Below, one piece after another: positions 1 to 5,589 of a DNA stretch of 6,723 nucleotides. Within the stretch, counting starts at the first letter, position 1, and every line of letters begins with the position of its first letter. Location: NCBI GenBank assembly GCA_024860865.1, contig JACRDV010000076.1:1-6723 (forward strand). Direction: 5' to 3'. The DNA comes from JACRDV01 sp024860865 [NCBI: Methanobacteriota archaeon] (GTDB taxonomy: Archaea; JACRDV01). The position numbers and the translations under genes are program-made. The notes beneath the pieces were generated by a model that did no database searches, was not told the origin of the DNA, and was given only the letters and a program-made list of their open reading frames with translations.

Positions 1-81
1 ACATCCTTTGTGCTGACGATTCCAGGGGAAAAGTTAGAAATATTAAAACGAAAAAACGCAAAACTTTTGTTATTATTTTGA
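1..81. other. Unresolved gene edge at the left border
   Basis: Two conflicting partial reading frames are visible and I cannot choose between them. On the plus strand, frame 1 is open from base 1 to a TGA at 79-81 and would give a 26-residue C-terminal tail (TSFVLTIPGEKLEILKRKN...). A T7 run at 132-138 could serve as its terminator. On the minus strand, a TTG at 59-61 opens a frame running off the left edge that begins MRFFVLIFLTFPLESSAQRM, which resembles a signal peptide. It has an AT-rich TATA-like box (82-90) about 25 bases upstream. GC is about 37% in bases 1-60 and about 12% in 81-140, so coding DNA probably does end near here. Only the sequence to the left can settle the strand. Confidence 0.25.
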
Positions 82-94
82 TTTTTATAAAAAT
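81..94. repeat. 14-bp AT palindrome, copy 1 (second copy at 241-254)
   Basis: ATTTTTATAAAAAT is a perfect palindrome and occurs again, identical, at 241-254, where it extends to 16 bp (240-255). The two copies flank the GC-rich island at about 141-200. They could act as TATA boxes or U-tract terminators on either strand. In DNA this AT-rich the match may be chance. Confidence 0.3.
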
Positions 95-140
95 ATAAAA
101 ATACCTTGAAAAATTTTGTGCTTATTTAATATTTTTTTGT

Positions 141-200
141 GTGCTTGCGGTCTCAGATGACCCTCTTATCTTCACTGATCAGATAAGCTAGCGCAATACT
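141..200 (+). ncRNA. Candidate structured RNA in a GC-rich island (speculative)
   Basis: This stretch is about 47% GC, while the 60 bases before (81-140) are about 12% and those after (201-260) about 20%. No convincing reading frame crosses it. It can fold into a three-way junction: an outer stem TTGC (145-148) with GCAA (193-196), hairpin GGTC (149-152) with GACC (159-162), and hairpin CTTATCT (165-171) with AGATAAG (181-187) around a 9-base loop. An A/T-rich stretch at 121-131 could be a TATA box for plus-strand transcription. It is not a tRNA: there is no T-loop motif. Box C/D motifs are only partial. The strand and the RNA nature are inference. Confidence 0.2.
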
Positions 201-239
201 CTTCATTGACCAATTATTGTTATTAAGTTTTGGCTAATA

Positions 240-255
240 AATTTTTATAAAAATT
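240..255 (-). terminator. AT palindrome, possible U-tract terminator of the 311-824 unit
   Basis: AATTTTTATAAAAATT is a perfect 16-bp palindrome about 55 bases past the stop of the minus-strand ORF 311-493. Read on the minus strand it gives T5 and a further T-rich stretch, which can end transcription in archaea, where U-tracts alone often suffice. Its central 14 bases repeat exactly at 81-94. It may instead be a plain AT-rich spacer. Confidence 0.3.
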
Positions 256-310
256 AAAGCATTAAAGGGCGTTACTGCATCTTTTGCTTAAAACACAAGT
301 AATTGCTTCC

Positions 311-493
311 CTAACTAACTTTCATTTGTTCTAGATACTTCAGAATTCTGCCAAACTCGTCCATGATGCCTGTTATATCAGTGCACTTGGGATCAGAATG
401 AAAGGCAAGAATTAAAATTGCAGCAGTAAGTTGGCTAAGTTCTTGTTTTAAGGTGCGTTCTTTTTCCGTAAGGTCAACCTCCATTTGTTTCAC
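311..493 (-). CDS. Small hypothetical protein overlapping the DUF211 gene
   Basis: This is a 60-codon frame from a GTG at 493 to a TAG at 311; an in-frame ATG at 484 is an equally possible start. I do not recognise the product. It looks all-helical: a charged helix (about residues 7-20, EKERTLKQELSQL) running into a hydrophobic stretch TAAILILAF (23-31), a loop with one Cys (residue 37), then a second helix (about 43-58). The hydrophobic stretch is too short for a clear membrane span. The frame overlaps the 3' end of the upstream DUF211 gene (stop at 474-476) by 20 bases from GTG or 11 from ATG. Such an overlap is typical of translationally coupled genes in one transcript and is the main reason to take it as real. 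There is no Shine-Dalgarno site before the GTG. Because the upstream gene carries a nonsense codon, coupled translation may be impaired. Confidence 0.5.
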   Translation of the reverse strand: MKQMEVDLTEKERTLKQELSQLTAAILILAFHSDPKCTDITGIMDEFGRILKYLEQMKVS

Positions 494-824
494 GTTTTTC
501 TATTTCATAAATTTCTCCGGCAATAACACGTTCAACTGAACGAACTACCCCGCCTAAGTGTTCAATAGCTTGGATTAATATATCATAGTCAAGTTTCTCC
601 CCATCAACAGTAATTTTAAGCATTTCAGTTGTACGGTCTGTTTCTTATAGAGTAACATCCAGGCCTTTTACCCCGTCAATCACGCTTAATTTTTCTACTA
701 ACTCAATAATTGAAGGTTCTAATGGCTTATGGACCTCAAAAATAACCTTTCTAATCCCAATTCGAGAGTTATCTTTTTGAACATGATGAGGCAAATTAGA
801 TTCAGCATTTAATATCTTCATCAT
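474..824 (-). pseudogene. DUF211 (COG1888) family gene interrupted by an in-frame TAA
   Basis: Reading 117 codons from ATG ATG at 824/821 to TGA at 474-476 gives one continuous DUF211 protein except for a TAA at codon 60 (645-647). From codon 26 the sequence is KVIFEVHKPLEPSIIELVEK..., then GVKGLDVTL, the stop, and ETDRTTEMLKITVDG..., ending in LGGVVRSVERVIAGE. From memory of archaeal members such as MTH889 (..[25 protein letters not shown]..), the stop replaces exactly one residue, with no frameshift or gap, so a single substitution explains it. The family is small, mainly archaeal, with a ferredoxin-like fold and no firmly known function. The N-terminal ~20 residues look like a non-conserved extension. 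An ATG at 623 could restart a 49-residue C-terminal piece. It may be a recent pseudogene, a sequencing or assembly error, or (unlikely) read-through; TAA is not a pyrrolysine or selenocysteine codon. Confidence 0.75.
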
Positions 825-850
825 AATTCACTTAAAAAATTTTTCAGCAA

Positions 851-858
851 TTATAATA
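851..858. promoter_or_regulatory. TATA-like box in the divergent lysC / DUF211 promoter region
   Basis: TTATAATA is the clearest TATA-like element in the 76-base gap between the divergent starts at 824 (minus) and 901 (plus). For the minus gene it lies about 30 bases before the ATG, as expected for a nearly leaderless transcript. For lysC it lies about 45 bases before the ATG, giving a start of transcription near 880 and a short leader that carries the Shine-Dalgarno site. One box may thus serve both directions. This is read from spacing only. Confidence 0.4.
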
Positions 859-870
859 GAAATAGTTGTC

Positions 871-888
871 GTCAGCTAAAAGTCAGAC
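871..888 (+). repeat. Tandem GTCAG half-sites before lysC
   Basis: GTCAG occurs at 871-875 and again, as GTCAGAC, at 882-888, 11 bases apart or about one helical turn. GTCAGAC is also the right arm of the perfect palindrome at 2503-2519 upstream of the winged-helix gene. The pair sits between the presumed TATA box and the lysC start codon, a place where a bound protein would repress. The short length makes chance a real alternative. Confidence 0.3.
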
Positions 889-889
889 C

Positions 890-894
890 GAGGT
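890..894 (+). promoter_or_regulatory. Shine-Dalgarno site of the aspartate kinase gene
   Basis: GAGGT, complementary to the 3' end of archaeal 16S rRNA, ends 6 bases before the ATG at 901. It fixes that ATG as the start, so the nearby in-frame ATG (codon 5) is not needed. The gene therefore has a short leader, unlike the leaderless-looking gene at 2572. Confidence 0.65.
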
Positions 895-900
895 TTAAAA

Positions 901-2310
901 ATGCGCATAGTGATGAAATTTGGTGGGACATCAGTCGGTGATGGAATACGTATTTTAAATGCAGCAAAGCTCGTTACACAAGCGGTAGAAAAAGGTTCTG
1001 AGGTAGTAGTAGTTGCATCAGCAATGAGCAAGGTTACAGATCAATTGCTTGAGATAGCTAAGAAAATGTTGACTGCTAAGGAAAGATTACAATTAGTCCG
1101 GAAGTTTATAGATCAACTTAAAGATAGGCACGAGAAAGCCGTTTTTGATGCAATTAAAAATGAATCAATTAAGCAAATCATCCTAAACGAGCAAAATCAA
1201 TTGCTACAAGAACTTGAACGAGCGTTGATTGGAATTGCATACCTCAGAGAGCTAACCCCACGCTCACTCGATTATGTCACATCGTTTGGAGAGAGGTTAT
1301 CTGTTCCAATTTTGGCTGGAGCTATACAGGACCTTGGAGTAAAAGCAAAAGCGCTCACTGGATTTGAAGCTGGTATAATAACAAATTCTAATTTTGGAAA
1401 AGCTGTTCCAATCATGTCAAAGACAAAAGAAAAAGTAAAAGCTTCACTTGAATCTTTATTTAAACAAAAAGTTTTGCCTGTGGTGACTGGATTTATCGGG
1501 GCTGATGAACAAGGCAATACCACAACCCTTGGTAGAGGGGGCTCAGATTACTCAGCTGCAATTATAGGGGCATGCTTAGGCGTAGATGAAATTTTGATCT
1601 GGACAGATGTCGACGGGGTAATGACATGCGATCCAAAAGTAGTGCCAGAAGCAAAAACAATTCCTGTTATGTCGTATATTGAGGCTATGGAACTCGCATA
1701 TTTTGGGGCTAAGGTAATTTACCCAAAGACAATTGAGCCAGCAATGGAAGCAAAGATACCTGTTAGAGTAAAAAATACTTTCAATCCAACCCATGAAGGC
1801 ACTTTAATTGTGCATGAGCTTGCAAAGACCGACTCAGTTGTAAAAGCAATTAGTTTAATTGAAAATGCTGCTTTGATCAATATAGCCGGCATTTCGATGA
1901 TTGGAACGCCAACAATTGCTGCTAGAGTTTTTGAGACTTTAGCACGAGAGGATATCAATGTAATAATGGTTAGCCAAGGATCTTCGGAGGCAAATATTTC
2001 ATTTGCTGTCGAAGGCACTCAAGTTGAGCAAGCAGTCAAAGCACTCAGTAAAGAGCTTGCTTTAGGCGGAAATTTTGTGCGCGGTATTAATTACGACAAA
2101 AATGTTGCAGTAATTGCGGTAGTGGGAGCTGGAATGAGAGGAACTCCAGGCGTTGCTGCCAAAGTCTTTTCTGCAGTTGCAAAAAAGGGAGTCAATATTT
2201 TAATGATAGCTCAAGGCTCAAGCGAGGTCAATATTTCTTTTGTTACAACAAAGGAACAATCAAGGTTGGCTGCTGAAGCTTTGCACAAAGAGTTTCAATT
2301 AGAAAGATAA
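901..2310 (+). CDS. lysC: Aspartate kinase, archaeal two-ACT type
   Basis: This enzyme phosphorylates L-aspartate with ATP to 4-phospho-aspartate, the entry step to lysine, threonine, methionine and isoleucine synthesis in the cytosol. The 469 residues match the usual length of monofunctional archaeal aspartate kinases; no homoserine dehydrogenase is fused. The kinase domain (about 1-300) shows KFGGTSV at 6-12, SFGERLS at 128-134, TTLGRGGSDYSA at 208-219 and WTDVDGVMTCDP at 234-245. Two ACT domains follow, about 314-385 and 401-466, with near-identical cores SQGSSEANISF (358-368) and AQGSSEVNISF (437-447). These are the expected effector sites; in the Methanocaldococcus enzyme the effector is threonine, but the effector here is not shown. 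The whole protein resembles that methanogen enzyme closely. The start is set by GAGGT at 890-894. It stands alone: no asd, hom or other aspartate-family gene is beside it. The gene symbol is by function; archaeal genomes often just call it aspartate kinase. Confidence 0.96.
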   Translation: MRIVMKFGGTSVGDGIRILNAAKLVTQAVEKGSEVVVVASAMSKVTDQLLEIAKKMLTAKERLQLVRKFIDQLKDRHEKAVFDAIKNESIKQIILNEQNQLLQELERALIGIAYLRELTPRSLDYVTSFGERLSVPILAGAIQDLGVKAKALTGFEAGIITNSNFGKAVPIMSKTKEKVKASLESLFKQKVLPVVTGFIGADEQGNTTTLGRGGSDYSAAIIGACLGVDEILIWTDVDGVMTCDPKVVPEAKTIPVMSYIEAMELAYFGAKVIYPKTIEPAMEAKIPVRVKNTFNPTHEGTLIVHELAKTDSVVKAISLIENAALINIAGISMIGTPTIAARVFETLAREDINVIMVSQGSSEANISFAVEGTQVEQAVKALSKELALGGNFVRGINYDKNVAVIAVVGAGMRGTPGVAAKVFSAVAKKGVNILMIAQGSSEVNISFVTTKEQSRLAAEALHKEFQLER

Positions 2311-2324
2311 ATTTTTTATTTTTA
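2311..2324 (+). terminator. U-tract terminator after aspartate kinase
   Basis: Directly after the TAA stop lies T6 (2312-2317), an A, then T5 (2319-2323). Consecutive T-runs right at a gene's end are the usual archaeal intrinsic terminator, and no hairpin is needed or seen. It suggests that lysC is transcribed alone and that the gene at 2572 has its own promoter. Confidence 0.55.
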
Positions 2325-2472
2325 GAAGACGGCATTGATTTACAAACATGATATTTCAAGAAATTCAGTTCGTAACAATTATTCAGCTGGATAAAATAAT
2401 AGTTGCAAAGTTCAATACATTATTATTACAAGATAAAATTTGGTCAGGATATAACACTATTGCATGAATTTG

Positions 2473-2495
2473 GTTTAGATTTTTTAAATCCAAAC
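2473..2495. repeat. Imperfect hairpin with a near-copy at 3045-3062
   Basis: GTTT (2473-2476) and GATTT (2478-2482) pair with AAATC (2486-2490) and AAAC (2492-2495) around a 3-base loop with one A/C mismatch. The right part, GATTTTTTAAATCCAAAC (2478-2495), recurs as GATTTTTTTAAATCAAAC at 3045-3062, differing by one T and one C. The two copies bracket the winged-helix gene. The function is unknown; both are AT-rich, so coincidence is possible. Confidence 0.35.
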
Positions 2496-2502
2496 TATAA
2501 CA

Positions 2503-2519
2503 GTCTGACATAGTCAGAC
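2503..2519. promoter_or_regulatory. Perfect palindrome, likely operator
   Basis: GTCTGACATAGTCAGAC is a perfect 7-bp inverted repeat with a 3-base centre, the size of a dimeric winged-helix regulator site. It is centred about 34 bases upstream of the TATA-like box at 2541-2550 and about 60 bases before the start codon at 2572. That upstream position suits an activator or an autoregulatory site. The adjacent gene encodes a winged-helix-like protein, the obvious candidate binder. The arm GTCAGAC also occurs before lysC (882-888). Confidence 0.5.
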
Positions 2520-2540
2520 AAATCAATTAAAACATAAACC

Positions 2541-2550
2541 TTTAAATTTA
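2541..2550 (+). promoter_or_regulatory. Archaeal TATA box of the winged-helix gene
   Basis: TTTAAATTTA is centred about 27 bases before the ATG at 2572, the standard TATA-to-start distance of archaeal promoters. The 21 bases between box and ATG hold no Shine-Dalgarno match. Transcription therefore probably begins at or next to the A of the ATG, giving a leaderless mRNA. Confidence 0.6.
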
Positions 2551-2571
2551 GATTAAAACCAATTAATCTTC

Positions 2572-2958
2572 ATGAAAGAAGAAATTTCAGAAGTTGATAT
2601 TTTAGAGGCTGAACGCAGTTTTTTCAAACACGCGCCAGATCCAGAATTAGTTTATCGTGAGTTTATTTTCTCTACAATAGCAGAAAAGCCTAGAAGTTAT
2701 GAAGAATTGAAGGAAAGAACAAAATCTTTAGAATATTATAGTAACTGCAATATCGAAGAAAAACTTAATGAATGCTTAGATTTCTTACAAAAGCAAGGCA
2801 GAATTCAGAATACTAATAATTTATTTTATTTAACTGAAGCAGCTAGAAATCTAGAGGAAGAAAGAAAGTCGTGGATAAAACTTAATCAACAATATGAAGA
2901 AACACCACCTATCATAAAAATGGTAATACGCGCATTATCACATATTTGTGAAGAATAG
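2572..2958 (+). CDS. Winged-helix-like DNA-binding protein, uncharacterised
   Basis: This is a 128-residue acidic cytosolic protein with no signal or membrane segment. I do not recognise a specific family, but the middle follows the winged-helix pattern: helix 1 about 24-38 (PELVYREFIFSTIAE), helix 2 about 42-51 (SYEELKERT), a putative recognition helix about 60-75 (NIEEKLNECLDFLQKQ), then a wing GRIQNTNNLFYLTEAARNL at 76-94. The wing echoes the common 'YxLTexG' ending of such domains. A charged helix (about 93-108) and a short C-terminal helix after TPP (111-113) could serve for dimerisation. It is probably a transcription regulator. The start is supported by a TATA box 27 bases upstream (leaderless), and a palindrome at 2503-2519 may be its own operator. 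A counted line is only about 27% GC, lower than lysC or the hem genes. Its 3' end faces hemY, so it is not co-transcribed with the hem genes. It may still regulate them or lysC; nothing proves either. Confidence 0.8.
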   Translation: MKEEISEVDILEAERSFFKHAPDPELVYREFIFSTIAEKPRSYEELKERTKSLEYYSNCNIEEKLNECLDFLQKQGRIQNTNNLFYLTEAARNLEEERKSWIKLNQQYEETPPIIKMVIRALSHICEE

Positions 2959-3008
2959 AAGTAAGTCACTTAATCTTTGTAAATTAAACATCTAAAGGTT
3001 TGTGAGAG

Positions 3009-3026
3009 TTTATTTTTTTAATTTTT
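3009..3026 (+). terminator. U-tract terminator after the winged-helix gene
   Basis: T7 (3013-3019) and T5 (3022-3026) lie about 50 bases past the TAG at 2956-2958. On the plus strand this is a good archaeal U-tract terminator. On the opposite strand it is an A-tract and would not stop the convergent hem operon. Confidence 0.5.
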
Positions 3027-3066
3027 CCAAAATTCTCGTTGTCAGATTTTTTTAAATCAAACAGAG

Positions 3067-3082
3067 ATTCTTTCGCGAGAAT
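3067..3082 (-). terminator. Small hairpin downstream of hemY, weak terminator candidate
   Basis: ATTCT (3067-3071) pairs with AGAAT (3078-3082) around a loop containing TCGCGA, about 20 bases after the hemY stop on the minus strand. Only short T-runs follow it in that direction (TTT and GATTT), so it is a weak terminator. It is the only stem I see close to the operon's end. Confidence 0.25.
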
Positions 3083-3101
3083 AAAGTTGCTACAGCTTAA
3101 C

Positions 3102-4541
3102 CTAAAATTTCTTTTTTAAGAATTCAAAAACCCGCTCAGCGGTAAGGGTTCCGTTATGAATGCAATCAGGGATACCAACTCCACGATATCCGGCTCCTGT
3201 TATGAAGAGCCCAGAATGCTCAGCAAGTTGTTGCTCTAAAACAGCCAAGCGGTCTAGGTGTCCAATAGTATACTGGGGCATTCCCATTTCCCAACGATAA
3301 ACTTTGGTAAGAACTGGTTCAGCTTCAATACCCATTATATCTTTTAATTCGGTGCGAACCATCCTAATCATATGCTCATCATCAAGCATAGCGTATTTTT
3401 GGTGTTGTGCCCCGCCAACAAAAGCCCTCAATAGAACATAGCCTTTTGGCACTCGATAGGCCCATTTGCTCGAACTCCATGTGGTAGCCATAATCTTTCT
3501 GCTCTCTATCCGCGGAACCACGAATCCGAACCCCTTGAGAGGATGAGGGATGCTTGATTTCTCATAAGCTAATGAAACTGTCGCAGATGAGGCATAAGGA
3601 ATCGCTCTAAGCTTCTCTGCAACTGACTTATCTAGATCTTCGATTATCTCAGCCGTGACAAAAGCTGGTGTGGTAAAAATTACGGCATCTGTTTGTATTG
3701 GTCTCTCTCCTTCAATATTAACTTCATAGACTGGCTTTTGCCCATGCACTCTGGTTTTTTCCTCCACATTAAGCACTTTTTTACCCAAAAGTAGATTTTT
3801 GCTACCAATGGCCGCCGCTAAGGCATCAATAAGATCGACCATACCACCCACATAGGACACGAAGTATGTCCTCTTTGGAATTGGTGCATTTTTCATCTCA
3901 GCCTGCATTTTCTTTTTCCTTGCCAATATGGCCAGAATTAGACTTCGATGCTCTAGCTCCATTTCAATAAATCTAGGAAAGGTACTTTTAAGACTCATCT
4001 CTTCAGGATTTCCAGCGTGAATTCCAGCAACCAATGGTTCAGCAATTTTATCAAGAACCTCCTGCCCCAGCCGACGGCGGACAAAACTGGCCAAGCTCTC
4101 ATCATCTGACTCACATCGCTTTGGTATGATAAGGTCAAGAGCCATTCGAATCTTTCCTGGCCATGACATAAGACCAGTTGTAATGAAGGAAACAAAGTTT
4201 GTCGGTACCATCAATATAGTGCCCTCCGGTAGCCGGTGCAGTTTTCCGTCTGAAAAAATAAAAGTTCCGGTGTTTTCTTCGTTTGTATTGAGCAGGCGAT
4301 CCTCAATGCCGAGTTTTTTGCTAAGTTCTAGAGCCCACGGCTTCTCGGTGATGAAACAATCTGGTCCTCCTTCAATTACAAATCCATCAATCTTTTCAGT
4401 TAGAATTGTTCCACCAAAGCGGTTCTCCTTCTCGAGCACAAGGAGTTCGATCTCCATGTCTGCTTCTTTCGCTCTTTCTTTGAGGGCATATGCTGTAGCC
4501 AGACCGGAAATGCCGCCTCCAACGATTACTACATTCACCAA
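3102..4541 (-). CDS. hemY: HemY-type porphyrinogen oxidase (FAD)
   Basis: This FAD enzyme oxidises protoporphyrinogen IX to protoporphyrin IX, or, in the coproporphyrin route, coproporphyrinogen III to coproporphyrin III (then called CgoX). The sequence alone does not decide which. The 479 residues are of normal family length. The N-terminal dinucleotide fold shows GGGISG at 8-13, and E37 in LLVLEKENRFGG binds the FAD ribose. Family blocks follow: GGPDCF (58-63), AEPLVAGIHAGNPEEMSL (167-184), YVGGMVDLIDAL (230-241), GFGFVVPR (337-344), and the C-terminal FAD block GLFITGAGYRGVGIPDCIHNGTLTAE (444-469). No signal peptide or transmembrane helix is seen; the family sits at the membrane face. The start is TTG at 4541, supported by AGGAG 7 bases upstream (4549-4553); GTG at 4538 is the alternative. 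It is the third gene of hemE-hemH-hemY, 30 bases after hemH. HemY-type enzymes are bacterial and eukaryotic and unusual in archaea. Confidence 0.93.
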   Translation of the reverse strand: MVNVVIVGGGISGLATAYALKERAKEADMEIELLVLEKENRFGGTILTEKIDGFVIEGGPDCFITEKPWALELSKKLGIEDRLLNTNEENTGTFIFSDGKLHRLPEGTILMVPTNFVSFITTGLMSWPGKIRMALDLIIPKRCESDDESLASFVRRRLGQEVLDKIAEPLVAGIHAGNPEEMSLKSTFPRFIEMELEHRSLILAILARKKKMQAEMKNAPIPKRTYFVSYVGGMVDLIDALAAAIGSKNLLLGKKVLNVEEKTRVHGQKPVYEVNIEGERPIQTDAVIFTTPAFVTAEIIEDLDKSVAEKLRAIPYASSATVSLAYEKSSIPHPLKGFGFVVPRIESRKIMATTWSSSKWAYRVPKGYVLLRAFVGGAQHQKYAMLDDEHMIRMVRTELKDIMGIEAEPVLTKVYRWEMGMPQYTIGHLDRLAVLEQQLAEHSGLFITGAGYRGVGIPDCIHNGTLTAERVFEFLKKKF

Positions 4542-4548
4542 TTTTAAT

Positions 4549-4553
4549 CTCCT
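4549..4553 (-). promoter_or_regulatory. Shine-Dalgarno site deciding the hemY TTG start
   Basis: AGGAG (minus strand) is separated by 7 bases from the TTG at 4541 and by 10 from the GTG at 4538. The 7-base spacing favours TTG. Starting there places the FAD-binding GGGISG motif at residue 8, as usual for the family. Confidence 0.6.
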
Positions 4554-4571
4554 ATTTTTATCAATGTGAAA

Positions 4572-5561
4572 TTATTTTTTCTTCTGCTTTGAAAGATGCT
4601 CGTGAACAATTTGAGCTAGCGCCTCAATGAATTTCGGCGATGCATTGAGTGATGGAGTACGTCGAAATGTGATTCCTTTTGACTCCGCTTGTTGACGATA
4701 AATGATATCAATATCATAAAGAGTTTCAACATGATCAGAAACAAAACTTATCGGCACAATCAAGACATCGCGATGTCCCTCCTTGGCAAGTTTATCCAAG
4801 ACAAAATCGGTTTCTGGCTCCAACCAAGCAACTGGTCCGCTTCGACTCTGAAATGCTAGATGCCAGGAGATCGAACCAATGCGCTTTAAGACACCAGCTA
4901 TGGTTGCCTTCAACTGCTCTAAATACGGATCACCACCTTCAATGAACTCCTTTGGCACACTATGTGCGCTAAAAATCACTTGGACCTTATTGCGATGTTC
5001 ATTTGGGAATTGCGAGATTCCTTCTTCAATTTTTTCCACTAGAGCATTGATGTAGGCTTGATGATTATACCAGCTATCTATGTAGGTAATTTTAAGATCA
5101 GTCGTAAGATTAGCAAGAACTTCTTTTAGTTTTTTAAAAATCGAGCCTGTGGTCATTCTAGTAAAATGAGGAGAAAGGCTTAGAGCAACAATACATTTGA
5201 TTCCATCTCTAAGGATATCCCCTATTGTCTCTTCGATAAATGGATGCCAGTAGCGCATGGCAATATAAACTCTAAAGGGGCCATCGCCTACATTAAGCCG
5301 CCTTTCAAGGGATTGTGCCTGCTCTTTGGTAATATCGAGGAGAGGTGAGCGACTGCCAATTTTCTTGTAGCGCTCAGCTACTTCCTTTGATCGTCTTTCT
5401 GCAATAAGCCGAGCGCGGGTCTGTCCTTCCCGCTCTAAAAAAAGATTATATAGAAAGGGTTGCACTGCCTCGAGCGAATCTGGCCCACCGAAACCTAGAA
5501 GAAGAACACCAATAGTCTTTTTTAGTTCAGTAATCTTTTTACTTCCTTTCTCCAAGGGCAT
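4572..5561 (-). CDS. hemH: Ferrochelatase
   Basis: This enzyme inserts Fe2+ into protoporphyrin IX (or coproporphyrin III) in the penultimate or last step of heme synthesis. The 329 residues show the family blocks: GVLLLGFGGPDSLEAVQPFL (18-37), RYWHPF (103-108), LSPHFTRMTTGS (129-140), FSAHSVP (197-203) with the metal-handling H200, FQSRSGPVAWLEPET (237-251) and FVSDHVETLYDID (273-285) with the catalytic E279. The GGPDSLEAV..FLYNLF start resembles enzymes of proteobacterial or Nitrospira type rather than the short Bacillus coproporphyrin ferrochelatase, whose motif is AYGTP. That would suggest a protoporphyrin substrate, but this is inference. There is no C-terminal [2Fe-2S] extension; C123 is the only Cys. 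The segment between FLYNLF and IAERR appears several residues shorter than in the human enzyme, which would trim the membrane-facing lip. The start is the ATG at 5561, with only a weak purine-rich AAAGAGAAAG before it. It lies 28 bases after hemE and 30 before hemY. Confidence 0.95.
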   Translation of the reverse strand: MPLEKGSKKITELKKTIGVLLLGFGGPDSLEAVQPFLYNLFLEREGQTRARLIAERRSKEVAERYKKIGSRSPLLDITKEQAQSLERRLNVGDGPFRVYIAMRYWHPFIEETIGDILRDGIKCIVALSLSPHFTRMTTGSIFKKLKEVLANLTTDLKITYIDSWYNHQAYINALVEKIEEGISQFPNEHRNKVQVIFSAHSVPKEFIEGGDPYLEQLKATIAGVLKRIGSISWHLAFQSRSGPVAWLEPETDFVLDKLAKEGHRDVLIVPISFVSDHVETLYDIDIIYRQQAESKGITFRRTPSLNASPKFIEALAQIVHEHLSKQKKK

Positions 5562-5589
5562 CTTTCTCTTTACACATTAAATCAAAATT

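Noticed and set aside
154-211. Possible box C/D guide RNA (GATGA at 156-160, CTGA at 175-178)
   Set aside because: The C box matches only in part, the C' box would overlap the CTGA, and the terminal D box is ATTGA rather than CTGA.
1272-2018. Three minus-strand frames across the aspartate kinase gene
   Set aside because: All are antisense shadows of the well-supported kinase and have no recognisable domain.
2348-2467. 39-codon plus-strand frame MIFQEIQFVTIIQLDK... between lysC and the winged-helix gene
   Set aside because: No Shine-Dalgarno site, no clear TATA box apart from the lysC U-tract, and very AT-rich composition; a frame of this length is expected by chance.
3041-3062. GTCAGA next to GATTT-TTTT-AAATC considered as a rho-independent terminator
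   Set aside because: The stem is only 5 A/T-rich pairs and no T-run follows it in the hemY direction; it is treated as a repeat instead.
3995-4195. 66-residue minus-strand frame inside hemY
   Set aside because: Alternative frame of hemY on the same strand, with no start signal or motif.
4126-4569. 147-residue plus-strand frame
   Set aside because: It lies antisense within hemY, is rich in Ser/Phe/Arg as expected of a shadow frame, and hemY has full family motifs.
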